From the NCBI GenBank assembly GCA_024280295.1, contig JAJRQK010000016.1, positions 25,369-89,368 of the forward strand: 64,000 bases of DNA. Direction: 5' to 3'. A program made the position numbers and the translations under genes. The stretch is from Bacteroidota bacterium (lineage in GTDB: Bacteria > Bacteroidota > Bacteroidia > Flavobacteriales_D > Crocinitomicaceae). Positions 38,423-49,500 of this stretch are shown piece after piece. How positions within the stretch are numbered: the first letter of the stretch is position 1; each line of letters begins with the position of its first letter. Below the pieces are notes generated by a model. It searched no databases. It saw only the letters and a program-made list of their open reading frames with translations, and was not told the DNA's origin.

Positions 38423-41034
38423 TTAAGATGAAAATAGTTCTTTTTATTGCAGTATCGTTTGTTTCGTTTTCAATCCTTTCTCAAGGAGTTGTTTCCAATT
38501 CATGTGATCAAGCTCAGAATATTTGTAACAGTGTCCCAGTTCCATTTCCACTTTCCACTGGGGTCAGCCCGAATCCAACTGTACCTCCGGCAGGTAGTTT
38601 TTCAAACCCTAATGTCAATCCAGCTGGTGTGAATCAAGGTTGTCTTCTAGCTGGGGAATTAAATCCAAATTGGTTTGTATTGAATGTTACTACTTCTGGA
38701 ATGCTTGAATTTCAGATCGGTGCTCCAGGTGGATCTGGGTATTTTGATTGGGAATTGTGGCCGTATAATCCTGTGACTGGGTGTAATGATATTGCAAATA
38801 ATCTTGTGGCTCCTGCTGCTTGTAATTGGAATGCTTCTGCTCAAGGATTCACAGGAATGTCTAATGGTGCTCCACCTCCTGGGGGAGTCGCTGGAAATTT
38901 TCAGCCTTCAATTCCTGTTGTTGCTGGGCAAGCGTATATTTTAATGTTTTCGAACTATAGTTCGCAAGTTGGTAATGTTAGTTTAACGTTCCCTCCTTCT
39001 GGTGCTGGAATTGGGTGCTTTGCTGGTACTCTGGATCAAATTATATGTTTAGGTGATTCTGCAAATGTTGATATTATTAACCCTGCTACTGTCACAATTC
39101 CAACCTACAATTGGATTGTTACAACTGGTGTCTCGAACACATCAGGTGGAACAAATGTTATGGTTAGTCCGCCAGTTACAACTGATTATTACGTTGAAAT
39201 ATTTGACCCTATCTTACCTGGTGGTTCGGTGATTGATACTTTTACGATAACTGTTATTAATCCTCCTACTCCAGATGCTGGTATAGATCAAACAATTTGT
39301 TTGGGCGATCCTATCCTATTGTCTGCTATTATGAGTGACCCAACAAACAATACTTCAGCATGGACGTATGACGCCTCAACAGTAGTTCCAGTTCCAAATG
39401 TCAATTTTATTCCAAATATGATTGATCCAAATGCTACTGTTACGGCTGATCAATCCGGCTATTACGAATTTATTTTTGAAGAAAATGAAACTGTTTGTGG
39501 TTCACGTTTCGATACAATGTCTGTAACAATTGATGATCTTCAAATTAGTGCTTATCAAGTAAGTCCTTCTTGTGAAGGAGCAGCAGATGGTGAAATTCAC
39601 ATAGATGCACCAGGAGCGGTTGAGTACAGCTTTGATGGCGGAATTACTTGGCAAATTGATTCCTTCGCTATAACTTTCAGCGCGAACGCTTACAATGTCT
39701 GTGGAAAGACAATTTTAGGTTGTCAAAAATGTGTTGTTGTTAATGTCGTTGATCCTGCACCTGTTGTAATATCTGTTTCAAATGATACACTAATTTGTGA
39801 GAATGGTACCGCACAATTGTCCGCATCAGCAACTGGAGGAACTTCTTACCTATTTCATTGGGACCATTCTGCCATGACTGGTGCTAATCAAACTGGGACA
39901 CCTGCAATTGCAACAACTTACACTGTATATGCCGAAAATGAACTAGGTTGCCTTTCTTTGCCAGTAACAATTGATGTAGCTGTGAGAGCTCCTCTTTCTG
40001 GAACAATTACGCCTTGGGATACTATTTGTCCAGGTTATGGGACTTCAATTTCGTCAACAAGTGCAGGAGGCTTAGGTCAGCCATATACATTTACATGGAG
40101 TACAACTGATTTGTTTACTGGAATTGGATCACATACAATTAATGTGACTCCCGCTGTTACAACTACTTATACAGTAACTGTAACTGACGGTTGTGAATCA
40201 ACTCCGTTAGTTATGACAACTAATGTTCGAGTGGCACCAGTTCCTGTTCCGTTAATAGATGTCTTGAATCCTTTGCAATGTGAGCCTGCAATTTTTGAGA
40301 TTGTTAATGTAACCGACCCAACAATGAGTCAATACAATTATTGGTTAGTTGATGGGGTTGATCAATATTTGAACCAAGATACTATTCTTACATCTGCTTT
40401 CATGGCTGGTCAATATGATGTCCAATTAATCATTACTTCATTTGAAGGGTGTATTGATTCAACAACGTTTACCGAAATTTTAAATGTCGATCCTAAGCCT
40501 CGTGCAGATTTTAAATATTCCCCGAATCCAGTATTGATGTTTAATACGGACGTTCATTTCACAAATTATTCTTGGAATGGATATACTTATCAGTGGTATT
40601 TTGATGGAGGAACTCCATCACAGTCAACACAAACAAATGTAGATGTGACATTCCCTGATGGAGTTGAAGGAAGATACAATATCACATTGATCACAACATC
40701 TGAACTCGGATGTATTGATACAATGAACCATGAATTAATCGTATTCCCAGAAGTGCTTATCTATGCACCAAATGCATTTACTCCAGATGGCGATGAACTT
40801 AATCAAACATGGAAACTGTTCATGGAAGGAATCGACATCTATGATTTTGAACTATTGATTTTCAACCGATGGGGCGAAGTAATGTGGGAATCGAATGATA
40901 TTAGCGTAGGATGGGATGGAACTTATGGCGGACGATTTGTTGAAGCAGGGATTTACACCTGGATCGTTCGTACTAAAAGCCTTCTCAACGACGAGAAATT
41001 TACATACAATGGGCATATTACTTTACTTAAGTAG
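38419..41034 (+). CDS. Large T9SS type B (gliding-motility CHU_C-type) secreted protein
   Basis: This is an 871-residue exported protein. A signal peptide (MIKMKIVLFIAVSFVSFSIL) is followed by an N-terminal domain (about 30-210) with cysteines, seen in many Bacteroidota surface proteins ('DQAQNICNSVPVPFPL', 'NPNWFVLNVTTSG'). Several Ig/PKD-like modules follow ('QICLGDPILLSA', 'DTLICENGTAQLSA', 'PRADFKYSPNPV'). The C-terminal type B sorting domain starts near 'IYAPNAFTPDGDELN' and contains 'IFNRWGEVMWES' and 'GIYTWIVRTKS'. Expected to be surface-attached or released by T9SS. The ATG at 38419 overlaps the previous stop. Confidence 0.87.
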   Translation: MIKMKIVLFIAVSFVSFSILSQGVVSNSCDQAQNICNSVPVPFPLSTGVSPNPTVPPAGSFSNPNVNPAGVNQGCLLAGELNPNWFVLNVTTSGMLEFQIGAPGGSGYFDWELWPYNPVTGCNDIANNLVAPAACNWNASAQGFTGMSNGAPPPGGVAGNFQPSIPVVAGQAYILMFSNYSSQVGNVSLTFPPSGAGIGCFAGTLDQIICLGDSANVDIINPATVTIPTYNWIVTTGVSNTSGGTNVMVSPPVTTDYYVEIFDPILPGGSVIDTFTITVINPPTPDAGIDQTICLGDPILLSAIMSDPTNNTSAWTYDASTVVPVPNVNFIPNMIDPNATVTADQSGYYEFIFEENETVCGSRFDTMSVTIDDLQISAYQVSPSCEGAADGEIHIDAPGAVEYSFDGGITWQIDSFAITFSANAYNVCGKTILGCQKCVVVNVVDPAPVVISVSNDTLICENGTAQLSASATGGTSYLFHWDHSAMTGANQTGTPAIATTYTVYAENELGCLSLPVTIDVAVRAPLSGTITPWDTICPGYGTSISSTSAGGLGQPYTFTWSTTDLFTGIGSHTINVTPAVTTTYTVTVTDGCESTPLVMTTNVRVAPVPVPLIDVLNPLQCEPAIFEIVNVTDPTMSQYNYWLVDGVDQYLNQDTILTSAFMAGQYDVQLIITSFEGCIDSTTFTEILNVDPKPRADFKYSPNPVLMFNTDVHFTNYSWNGYTYQWYFDGGTPSQSTQTNVDVTFPDGVEGRYNITLITTSELGCIDTMNHELIVFPEVLIYAPNAFTPDGDELNQTWKLFMEGIDIYDFELLIFNRWGEVMWESNDISVGWDGTYGGRFVEAGIYTWIVRTKSLLNDEKFTYNGHITLLK

Positions 41035-41054
41035 ATAGACTAATTTCTTTATTG

Positions 41055-41084
41055 AACGCCTCTCTGAAAAGGGAGGCGTTTTTT
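41055..41084 (+). terminator. Intrinsic terminator after the T9SS type B gene
   Basis: A 10-bp stem with one G-U pair (41055-41064 with 41071-41080), loop TGAAAA and a T-run beginning inside the stem. It lies 20 nt past the stop codon. Confidence 0.9.
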
Positions 41085-41116
41085 GTTTACACAGCATAAA
41101 ATGTTTTATAACTTTG
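41082..41116 (+). promoter_or_regulatory. Candidate hutU promoter
   Basis: TTTG at 41082-41085 and TAACTTTG at 41109-41116 are separated by 23 nt, a somewhat long spacer. The -33 element lies in the U-tract of the preceding terminator. The leader to hutU would be about 105 nt. Confidence 0.4.
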
Positions 41117-41225
41117 TAATATGGTGTTTGAGAAAATTTTATTCCGCTCTAATGTTCGTTACCCATAGTTAGAATCCTTGATTCAGTAGTTAGAACTAAG
41201 TGTACAAAACATTCAATTTAGAACA

Positions 41226-43247
41226 ATGACATTAACAGATTTTCAACAAGATATTATTCAAGGAGTTCCTACAAGTATTCCAACTCCACCAATATTTGAA
41301 GAAGGGATTAATCATGCTCCAAAACGCAAACAAATTCTTTCAGCAGAAGAACGAAAATTAGCTCTTAAGAATGCATTACGTTACTTTCCAACAGATCAAC
41401 ATGCATTACTTGCGCCTGAGTTTTTGGAAGAGTTAGATACACTCGGACGAATTTACATGCTTAGATACCGTCCAAAAGATAAAATGTATGCAAGAGACAT
41501 AAACGAGTATCCAGGGAATTGCGATCAAGCGAAAGCTATTATGTTAATGATCCAGAATAATTTGGATTATGCGATCGCCCAACATCCGCATGAACTGATA
41601 ACTTATGGGGGGAATGGTGCTGTTTTTCAAAATTGGATTCAATACCGATTGACGATGAAATATTTATCGGAAATGACAGAGAATCAAACGTTGGCAATGT
41701 ACTCAGGTCATCCAATGGGTTTGTTTCCTTCACACAAAGATGCACCTAGAGTTGTTGTTACTAATGGTATGATGATTCCGAATTATTCGAAGCCAGATGA
41801 TTGGGAAAAATTTAACGCTCTTGGAGTTACTCAGTACGGACAGATGACGGCTGGTTCATTTATGTACATTGGACCTCAAGGTATCGTTCATGGAACTACA
41901 ATCACATTGCTTAATGCCGGAAGAAAAATCGCGAAAAATGGAGAAGATCTTGAAGGTAAGTTGTTTGTTACTGCTGGATTAGGTGGAATGTCAGGTGCGC
42001 AACCTAAAGCTGGAAATATTGCTGGCTGTATCTCAGTAACAGCAGAAATTAATGCAAAAGCAGTAGCAACAAGACATGAGCAAGGCTGGGTCGATGAAGT
42101 AATTACTGATTTAAATGCCCTGTGTACTCGTGTTGCTGAAGCTAAATTCAATAAAGAAGTAGTTTCAATTGCGTATCAAGGCAACATTGTGGATGTGTGG
42201 GAAAAATTCGATGCTGCTAATATATACATCGATCTTGGAACAGATCAAACTTCACTTCATAACCCTTGGGCTGGCGGATATTACCCAGTGGATATGTCGC
42301 TGGAAATGGCCAACGAAATGATGGCTGAAAACCCAGAGTTGTTCAAGCAAAAGGTTCAAGCAACATTGATTCGGCACGCGAATGCGGTAAATAAACATAC
42401 GACAAAAGGAACTTACTTTTTCGATTATGGAAACGCCTTCCTGCTTGAAGCGTCTCGAGCTGGTGCAGATATTATGGCAGAAAATGGTATAGATTTCAAA
42501 TATCCATCTTATGTTCAAGATATCATGGGACCTATGTGCTTCGATTTTGGCTTTGGCCCTTTTCGTTGGGTTTGTGCCTCAGGAAAAGCTGAAGATCTTC
42601 AAAAAACGGATGAAATCGCCTGTGAAGTTTTGGAAGAACTTCGAAAAAGTAGCCCTAATGAGATTCAACAGCAAATGGCGGATAACATCCAATGGATTAA
42701 AGGTGCCAGAGCGAATAAATTAGTTGTCGGTTCTCAAGCAAGAATCCTTTACGCAGATGCAGAAGGACGAATGAAAATTGCTAAAGCATTTAATGATGCA
42801 ATTGCAAATGGAACAATTGGACCAGTTATACTCGGAAGAGACCACCATGATGTGTCTGGAACAGATTCACCTTACCGGGAGACATCTAATATTTACGATG
42901 GTTCTCGTTACACTGCCGACATGGCAATTCAAAATGTTATTGGCGATGGATTCCGTGGAGCAACATGGATTTCAATTCACAATGGTGGAGGTGTTGGCTG
43001 GGGAGAAGTGGTTAATGGTGGTTTTGGGATGCTTTTAGATGGATCTTCTGATGCCGAACGAAGATTGACAATGATGCTTCATTGGGATGTTAATAATGGT
43101 ATTGCACGAAGAAATTGGGCGCGAAATGAAGGAGCAACGTTTGCTATTAAACGGGCTATGGAAATGAATTCTGAGTTAAAAGTGACAGTTCCAGAATTGG
43201 TAGATGATGAATTGATGACGCAGCTTTTTAAAAAACAGAAATGTTAA
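41226..43247 (+). CDS. hutU: Urocanate hydratase (urocanase), long form
   Basis: Urocanase adds water to urocanate to give imidazolonepropionate in histidine breakdown, using tightly bound NAD+. The 673 residues include 'HELITYGGNGAVFQNWIQY', 'SGHPMGLFPSHKDAPRVVV', 'YGQMTAGSFMYIGPQGIVHG', 'AGLGGMSGAQPKAG' and 'GPVILGRDHHDVSGTDSPYR'. The length is that of the eukaryote-like UROC1 form, longer than the roughly 560-residue Pseudomonas HutU. No other hut gene is in the window, so the pathway must be split across the genome. Confidence 0.95.
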   Translation: MTLTDFQQDIIQGVPTSIPTPPIFEEGINHAPKRKQILSAEERKLALKNALRYFPTDQHALLAPEFLEELDTLGRIYMLRYRPKDKMYARDINEYPGNCDQAKAIMLMIQNNLDYAIAQHPHELITYGGNGAVFQNWIQYRLTMKYLSEMTENQTLAMYSGHPMGLFPSHKDAPRVVVTNGMMIPNYSKPDDWEKFNALGVTQYGQMTAGSFMYIGPQGIVHGTTITLLNAGRKIAKNGEDLEGKLFVTAGLGGMSGAQPKAGNIAGCISVTAEINAKAVATRHEQGWVDEVITDLNALCTRVAEAKFNKEVVSIAYQGNIVDVWEKFDAANIYIDLGTDQTSLHNPWAGGYYPVDMSLEMANEMMAENPELFKQKVQATLIRHANAVNKHTTKGTYFFDYGNAFLLEASRAGADIMAENGIDFKYPSYVQDIMGPMCFDFGFGPFRWVCASGKAEDLQKTDEIACEVLEELRKSSPNEIQQQMADNIQWIKGARANKLVVGSQARILYADAEGRMKIAKAFNDAIANGTIGPVILGRDHHDVSGTDSPYRETSNIYDGSRYTADMAIQNVIGDGFRGATWISIHNGGGVGWGEVVNGGFGMLLDGSSDAERRLTMMLHWDVNNGIARRNWARNEGATFAIKRAMEMNSELKVTVPELVDDELMTQLFKKQKC

Positions 43248-43337
43248 AATTCTGCATTAATTGATGAATGGAGAAAATAGTAGTTAGATTCTGTCGTTTT
43301 TATAAGGAATTTATTAAATAACATATTCCTATTTACT

Positions 43338-44678
43338 ATGATATATAGAGTCATCCTTCTCGCGATTACACTTATTCCTTTTTCTGCATTCAACCAAACA
43401 GTCACTTATGATGATGTTGCTATTATTGTAAATGACAATAGTCCTACATCAATTAATATTGGGAATTATTTCCAATCAGCTAGAAACATTCCTGCCGTCA
43501 ATGTTATTCACATTTCATGTACAACTAGCGAATCAATAGATAGTATTGGCTTTGAAAATGTCCGAAATCAAATCGAGTCTTACATAATAACGAATAACCT
43601 CAATTCCACCTTAAACTGCCTTGTAACAACAAAAGGAGTGCCTCTGTCGGTCTCCTACACTGCCTGTACAAATGGTTGGCTCTCTGCTTGTGCTTCGTTT
43701 GATTCTGAAATTGCATTGATCTTAGGCTCCATGAGTAGTAGTATAGGGCAACCTAACCATGTATCGAATCCATTCCAATCATCTGCGGTTAATTTTAAAA
43801 GATCAAGTAATAATTATTTTTTAGTTACTCGACTTTCAGGATATACAGAATCGGATGTAATTGAACTGATTGACCGCTCAGGACCAGGGATACTGGTTAA
43901 TAATTCCAGTACAAATGCCATCTTTGACTTGAGTGGTTCATGGCCAGTACCCGATCAAATTTGGTTGGGTGCGCAGCTTGATTCTGGTAATATAAGTTTA
44001 CAGACAAATGGCTGGAACTCATCACTTCATTCTGACAGTTCTTGGTTGTTAACTGCAGATAATGTCATCACTTATGCTAGTATCAATAGGGAGCCAGAAA
44101 ATAAGATTCTTAACTATTCTTGGTCTAATGGTGCCATTTGTGATGTTGCGTTTGTACATTCGGCATCCACGTTTGATCAAGCCACAAATACATCTAATTC
44201 CTTAATTTTAGCTAATCTCATTGCGGATGGGGTGAGTGGAGCACATGGAACAACACATGCCAATTTTTACTCTTCCTTGATAGATTACTCTATTGTGTTT
44301 GATCGTTATTTAGATACAAATTTCCATTTTAACCTAGCTGAAGCGTATTATGCAGGGGTAAAACGACTTTCATGGAGTGACGTTATGATCGGAGATCCAA
44401 AGACATCTATAATTCTTGATGGAATGCTCTCGTTACAGGAACCTAAAAAGATGGATATTGCGATATATCCAAACCCAAGTTCGGGAGTGATCACGATTAA
44501 TTCTAATGGTATTGAAATCATTAGTGTTTCTATTTTTAACATGCTTGGGCAGCAAGTGAAAGCGTTTGGTGGTCAAATGGAGGTTATTGATTTGACTGAT
44601 TTAGTTAGTGGTAGCTATCTTGTTGTCCTCTCAACTGAGGATCAAAATGTACAAAAACGCTTGATATTATTAGACTAA
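43338..44678 (+). CDS. TIGR03790-like secreted protein with T9SS type A sorting domain
   Basis: This is an exported 446-residue protein. A signal peptide (MIYRVILLAITLIPFSAFNQ) is followed by a domain that resembles the TIGR03790 family of uncharacterised proteins. Matching features are 'VAIIVNDNSPTSINIGNYF' (the 'can leave and go' surface-protein start), 'YQ/YF...ARNIPAVNVIHI', 'LVTTKGVPLSVS' and 'DGVSGAHGTTHANF'. The last ~80 residues are a type A sorting domain ('IAIYPNPSSGVITI', 'GQQVKAFGG', 'SGSYLVVLST'). Function of the family is unknown; the assignment is from memory of the motif layout. Confidence 0.75.
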   Translation: MIYRVILLAITLIPFSAFNQTVTYDDVAIIVNDNSPTSINIGNYFQSARNIPAVNVIHISCTTSESIDSIGFENVRNQIESYIITNNLNSTLNCLVTTKGVPLSVSYTACTNGWLSACASFDSEIALILGSMSSSIGQPNHVSNPFQSSAVNFKRSSNNYFLVTRLSGYTESDVIELIDRSGPGILVNNSSTNAIFDLSGSWPVPDQIWLGAQLDSGNISLQTNGWNSSLHSDSSWLLTADNVITYASINREPENKILNYSWSNGAICDVAFVHSASTFDQATNTSNSLILANLIADGVSGAHGTTHANFYSSLIDYSIVFDRYLDTNFHFNLAEAYYAGVKRLSWSDVMIGDPKTSIILDGMLSLQEPKKMDIAIYPNPSSGVITINSNGIEIISVSIFNMLGQQVKAFGGQMEVIDLTDLVSGSYLVVLSTEDQNVQKRLILLD

Positions 44679-44783
44679 TAGTTAGACTGCATTACACTTA
44701 TTTATTTCAGTCTTGAATTGGTTTCTTGTTGAGATTATGTTTACCTTTAAAGGGCTAATCCATGCGTGATTTAAATAATAATC

Positions 44784-46070
44784 ATGGGAGTAAATATTGC
44801 CAAAAATTCTAAAAAACGAATCGTTATTATTGGCGGTGGCTTTGGTGGATTAGAAATTGCGCGACGTCTTGTCAAACTCAACTATCAAGTTGTTCTGATC
44901 GATAAGAATAACTACCATCAATTTCAGCCTTTATTTTATCAGGTTGCGACATCTGGTTTAGAACCAAGTTCAATTGTATTTCCATTCCGAAAGAATTTTC
45001 AACGCAAAAAGAACTTTCATTTTAGACTTACCGAAGTAATTGAAGTTGACGCTGATAGAAATTGTGTTTTGACTTCATTAGGTGAAGTTAGTTATGATTA
45101 TTTGGTAATTGCCGCAGGTGCTGGAAATAACTTCTTTGGGAATGAGCGAATTGAAAAATATGCTCTTCCTATGAAAAGTATTGTTGAGTCGTTGAATTTG
45201 CGAAATATCATTCTCGAACGTTTCGAAGCTGCTCTCAGCATTGAAGACAATGAATCTCTACTGCGTTTAGTTATTGCTGGTGGCGGACCAACAGGAGTTG
45301 AACTTGCTGGGACGCTCGCAGAAATGAAAAAATATATTCTGCCCAAAGATTACCCAGAATTGGATTTTGATAAAATGCAAATTATTCTGGTTGAAGGATC
45401 TGATCATGTTTTAAGTGCGATGAGCGAAAAATCATCTATTAAAGCGATGAATTATCTTAAGAAACTTGGAGTTCAAGTGAAAACGGGGACCAGAGTATCA
45501 GACTACGATGGGGATGAGATTGTTTTGAACGATAATTCAACCATTCAGGCGAAGACACTTGTTTGGGCTGCTGGGATTAGAGGTAATTTCCTGAAAGGAA
45601 TTCATGAGTCTGATCTTGGAAGAGGAAATCGAATTATTGTTGATGGATACAATCGCCTAAAGAATTCGCCAAACGTCTTTGCTATTGGTGATGTCTCGAT
45701 TATACATACGGATGAATACCCGAATGGACATCCGCAACTTGCTCAAGTTGCAATTCAACAAGGAAAACAATTGGCTAAAAATTTCAAGAAAAAATTGAAA
45801 GGAAAGTCATTGGTCAAATTCCATTACAAAGATTTAGGAACAATGGCAACAATTGGCAGAAATAAGGCTGTTGTTGAATTGCCCAAGTTTAAATTTTATG
45901 GATTTTTTGCATGGTTGGTGTGGATGACAATTCATTTAAGATCAATTTTAGGGATTAAAAACAAATTCCTAATCTTTATGAATTGGGTGTGGAGTTATTT
46001 CACCTACAATTTGTCTCTTAGATTGATAATAAAACGATCTGATCAGAAAAAGGTTGGTACGGAGAGATGA
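44784..46070 (+). CDS. ndh: Type II NADH dehydrogenase (NDH-2-like flavoprotein)
   Basis: NDH-2 passes electrons from NADH to quinone without pumping protons, at the inner face of the membrane. The 428 residues have an FAD-binding 'IVIIGGGFGGLEIARRLVKL' at the N-terminus, 'NYHQFQPLFYQVATSGLEP', the NAD-binding 'VIAGGGPTGVELAGTLAEM', 'LVWAAGIRG', 'VFAIGDVS' and 'HPQLAQVAIQQG'. The C-terminus has amphipathic or hydrophobic segments ('FFAWLVWMTIHL', 'FLIFMNWVWSYFTYNL') suited to membrane attachment. A promoter-like TACCTTTA lies at 44742-44749. Convergent with the next gene, 2 nt apart. Confidence 0.9.
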   Translation: MGVNIAKNSKKRIVIIGGGFGGLEIARRLVKLNYQVVLIDKNNYHQFQPLFYQVATSGLEPSSIVFPFRKNFQRKKNFHFRLTEVIEVDADRNCVLTSLGEVSYDYLVIAAGAGNNFFGNERIEKYALPMKSIVESLNLRNIILERFEAALSIEDNESLLRLVIAGGGPTGVELAGTLAEMKKYILPKDYPELDFDKMQIILVEGSDHVLSAMSEKSSIKAMNYLKKLGVQVKTGTRVSDYDGDEIVLNDNSTIQAKTLVWAAGIRGNFLKGIHESDLGRGNRIIVDGYNRLKNSPNVFAIGDVSIIHTDEYPNGHPQLAQVAIQQGKQLAKNFKKKLKGKSLVKFHYKDLGTMATIGRNKAVVELPKFKFYGFFAWLVWMTIHLRSILGIKNKFLIFMNWVWSYFTYNLSLRLIIKRSDQKKVGTER

Positions 46071-46072
46071 TT

Positions 46073-46495
46073 TCATTTTTCCAAAGGAGGAAAATAGATA
46101 ACGCTTCCTGCTCGAAGGTTTCTAAAGTTAACGGGGCCACTTTTCTTAAACAGATACCGAATGGTATCCTTTCTGTCTTTCGTAGTTTCGTTTACGGTAA
46201 TGTCACCTTCCATGATGATCATATTAGTGCCACTTGATGTTACCACACTTGAAGTTTGTTTCAAGGTTGTCAAAACAGTCATTCGTGGGATAATAGCTCC
46301 AGAAAATTGCATTTTGACATAGTCCAGTGATTCCACGCTGTTTGAACTGATCCAAACTTTTATATGTGCATTGCCATTTCCAGTTCCTTGAACTTCAATC
46401 TTAGAAATTTTCGCGGAGACATCACTCGCTACTTCTTGAGTTAAGCCCGTGAGCGTAAATACGTTGATTAATAGGAGGGAGATTAAATATTTCAT
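46073..46495 (-). CDS. Hypothetical small secreted protein
   Basis: The 140-residue protein starts with a signal peptide (MKYLISLLLINVFTLTGLTQ). The mature part is beta-rich ('SKIEVQGTGNGNAHIKVWIS', 'GAIIPRMTVLTTLKQTSSVV') with no cysteine and no known motif. It ends 'AGSVIYFPPLEK'. I do not recognise the family. It lies 49 nt downstream of the AddA-like gene on the same strand, so the two could be co-transcribed. Confidence 0.65.
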   Translation of the reverse strand: MKYLISLLLINVFTLTGLTQEVASDVSAKISKIEVQGTGNGNAHIKVWISSNSVESLDYVKMQFSGAIIPRMTVLTTLKQTSSVVTSSGTNMIIMEGDITVNETTKDRKDTIRYLFKKSGPVNFRNLRAGSVIYFPPLEK

Positions 46496-46544
46496 AGTTC
46501 TTAGTTTCTACTATCTAAGATACTAAAATTAAGGAAATAAAAGT

Positions 46545-49500
46545 TTATCCAACAAGTCTCAGTTCGTCAATTGAGGTGTAGAAAAGATAACTAGAAACAT
46601 TTGGATAACCCATGGACTCTAATGTCGACTTATATTGATTAATCTGCTTTTCATCCTTAGCAGAAGGTATTCCAGTTTTAAAATCAAGTAGAATGGTTTC
46701 GTTTTGTTTCACAATGATTTTATCAGGACGAATCACTTCCTTGCTGTTAAGAATGATTGCCTGTTCACTTAAAATTTCGTGGTCACCGCTAAATAAATTC
46801 AAATAATCATCTCGCTTAAAAAGATCATTCAATTTTGTCCTTAAACGCGATTCGTTTGATTTAGCAACTTCTCCTCCATCAATAGTTGATGTTAATTCTT
46901 TCTCAATTTGATCCAGGTCATCAATTCGACTCATTAAAAGATGAAACTGCAACCCAAACTGTACTTCTTCACTCAGATAATCATTAGCTCCTAATTCGGG
47001 GCGGTCTTGAAGTGAGATGTCTGGAAACCAAAGGTTATCTTGGATTTGAGTTGGTGACATGATCTCTGATTCTACGATTTTTTTGTTGTTCGATCGTTCG
47101 CCATCTTGAGTTTCATAACTCAGTACTCCTTCATCGAATTGAATGCCTTCTATTTGCTCAAATGTTTGATGGAAAAGGCGTCCGAAATTTGCTTTCTCAT
47201 GAGCATTAAAAATGTACAGTCGTTCAATTGGGCGTGTCATGCCAACATAACATAAATTCACATTATCTGTCAGTATTTGTTCTGCTTCAATTCTTTGGGT
47301 TTCTTGTAATAGAGTAAGGACTTCGTTTTTAGTGGGCTTTTTGTAAATAAGGTAGTCGCCAGATTCAAGTAAGAATGTCGTTTTTATTTCCATCTTGAAA
47401 TCAAGGGAAGGTAGAATAACAACAGGGAACTCTAACCCTTTCGATTTGTGAATTGTCATAACTTTAATCGCATCCTTACTCTCTGGAATTTGAACGGCAA
47501 TTTTATTTTTCGTCGCAAAATAATCATCAAGAAATTGTTTCAAGTCAGGACCTCTCTTTTGTCCAAATTCAAATAAAATATCGGCTAAGTGATGCAGGTA
47601 TGGATCCGAAAGTTCATTAAACTTCATCATTCGATAGAATGATAGAATTAAATCGTAAAGGCTTTCATACTTGAAGAAAAAATCTGAATAATCTCCAAAA
47701 TGATCTGCTAAAAATTGCGATCTGTTAAAACTACGATATCTATGACCTTCCTTTACTTTGTTCTCGAGGATGTATTGATTATAAGCGTTGTATGAATCTT
47801 CCTGTGTTCGACAATAGAGTTCTGCAAACCGTTTGTGTTCGTTTTCTCCGCTTGGTGTCAATCTGAGTTGGAGGTAGGCAATGGCTAATTTCACGCGAAG
47901 GTTCGAGTGAATAAGCAATGAATCTGATGAAACTACTTTGTAGCCTAGTTCAGTTAATTGTAATGCCCATGTATTACATTGATAATTCCGTGATCCGAGT
48001 ATGCAGATATCACCGGGGTCAAATCCCTGTGTGAGGCATTCCTCAATTGATTCTTGAATCATAGGAACTAGATCTTCCGATGTTAACTTTTCTTCCCATG
48101 AGCGAATCTTTATTCTACCATTTACCTTGGACTTTGGATGTTGAAATACACTTGAATAAAACGGTGCAGATGATTCTGGTAGACTTACTCTTAGTTTTTC
48201 GAAAAAGGCATTATTGAAAGACACAATACTCGGACTCGATCGCCAATTATTTTCTAATTCAATAACCTCTCCCATGCTTTCAAAGTAAGAGGAATCACTT
48301 GCTATTTTGGGATCCTTTTCGGGATTATACAAACTTGGCAATGCTACAAATTGTTCCGCGATTCCATTTTTAAATCTATAAATTGATTGTTTTGGATCAC
48401 CAACAATAAGATTTTTATGCCCTTCGGAAATGGAATTATGAACAAGGGGCACCATATTTAACCACTGTAATCTAGAAGTATCTTGAAACTCATCTAGCAG
48501 GAAATGCTGAAAACGTGTGCCCAACCGCTCATAGATAAATGGTGCCTTTTCATCTTGAATTAAACTTGAAATAAGTGTGTTGAAGCTTGATATTCGGATA
48601 ATTTGTTCTTCTTTTTCAACACGCTGAAGTGCTTCCGCCATATATTGAAGTAATGCCATATTGAAAAAATTCTTCAGAAATAAATCTAGGCTAACATAGT
48701 CTTCCAATTTACTTTCCCAGTATTCATTTATTGCGATCAGTTCAGTTCGGACTTCTGGTGGAAAAGATTTTGTAGATGTGTCCTCTTTATCCATGTTCTT
48801 TGCAACCGTTTTTCCAATTAAGGCAAGGTGATCTTTGCCGTAGGGGAAATTAGTGACGTTAATAATTTTAGCAATTCCATTTATAGTTGTTGATCCTCCA
48901 TGGATGGATTCGGAGCTGTATATTCCTGAGTGATGAAGTTCTCGCAACCGGTGAACTTTAGTTTGATATTCAGCATTTAATGTTTTTCGCTGATATTGTA
49001 GTCTTCCATACTGCTCTGTACTGAAATCCATTTCTAACAAACGAGCAACAAGCTTCGAATTTTTCTCACTTTGCAGGATCTTTCCAAAATCGACTAATTC
49101 TCTTCTGAAATCCCAAGAACTCTCATCTTCAAGATTACTCTTTGCATAACGAAAAATCAATTCATTCAGATTCAGATTCCCCTCTTCCCCTAATTGATTG
49201 AATAAATCATCAACAATTTGCTCGATTAATACTGTTTCATCTAATACAACTTCAAAATCTGCTGGTAAATCAAGGTCTCGCCCAAAAGATTTAATTAACC
49301 TTAGATTAAACTTATCAATCGTCATTACATGAAAATCTTCATAGCGGTGAAGAATTAACTTCAAAACATTCTTACATCGACTGATTACTTTCTCGATTTC
49401 AATTCCGAGATCATTCGCTAAGTCTTTAGTCAGCTCATTTGCTTTATTGTCAAAAATGATAGGGGAACTTATTTGGTCTAAGGCAGATATAATTCTTTCC

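Noticed and set aside
41226..43247. HutU as a fusion, because it is longer than the Pseudomonas enzyme
   Set aside because: The whole length matches the long UROC1-type urocanase; no extra domain is seen.
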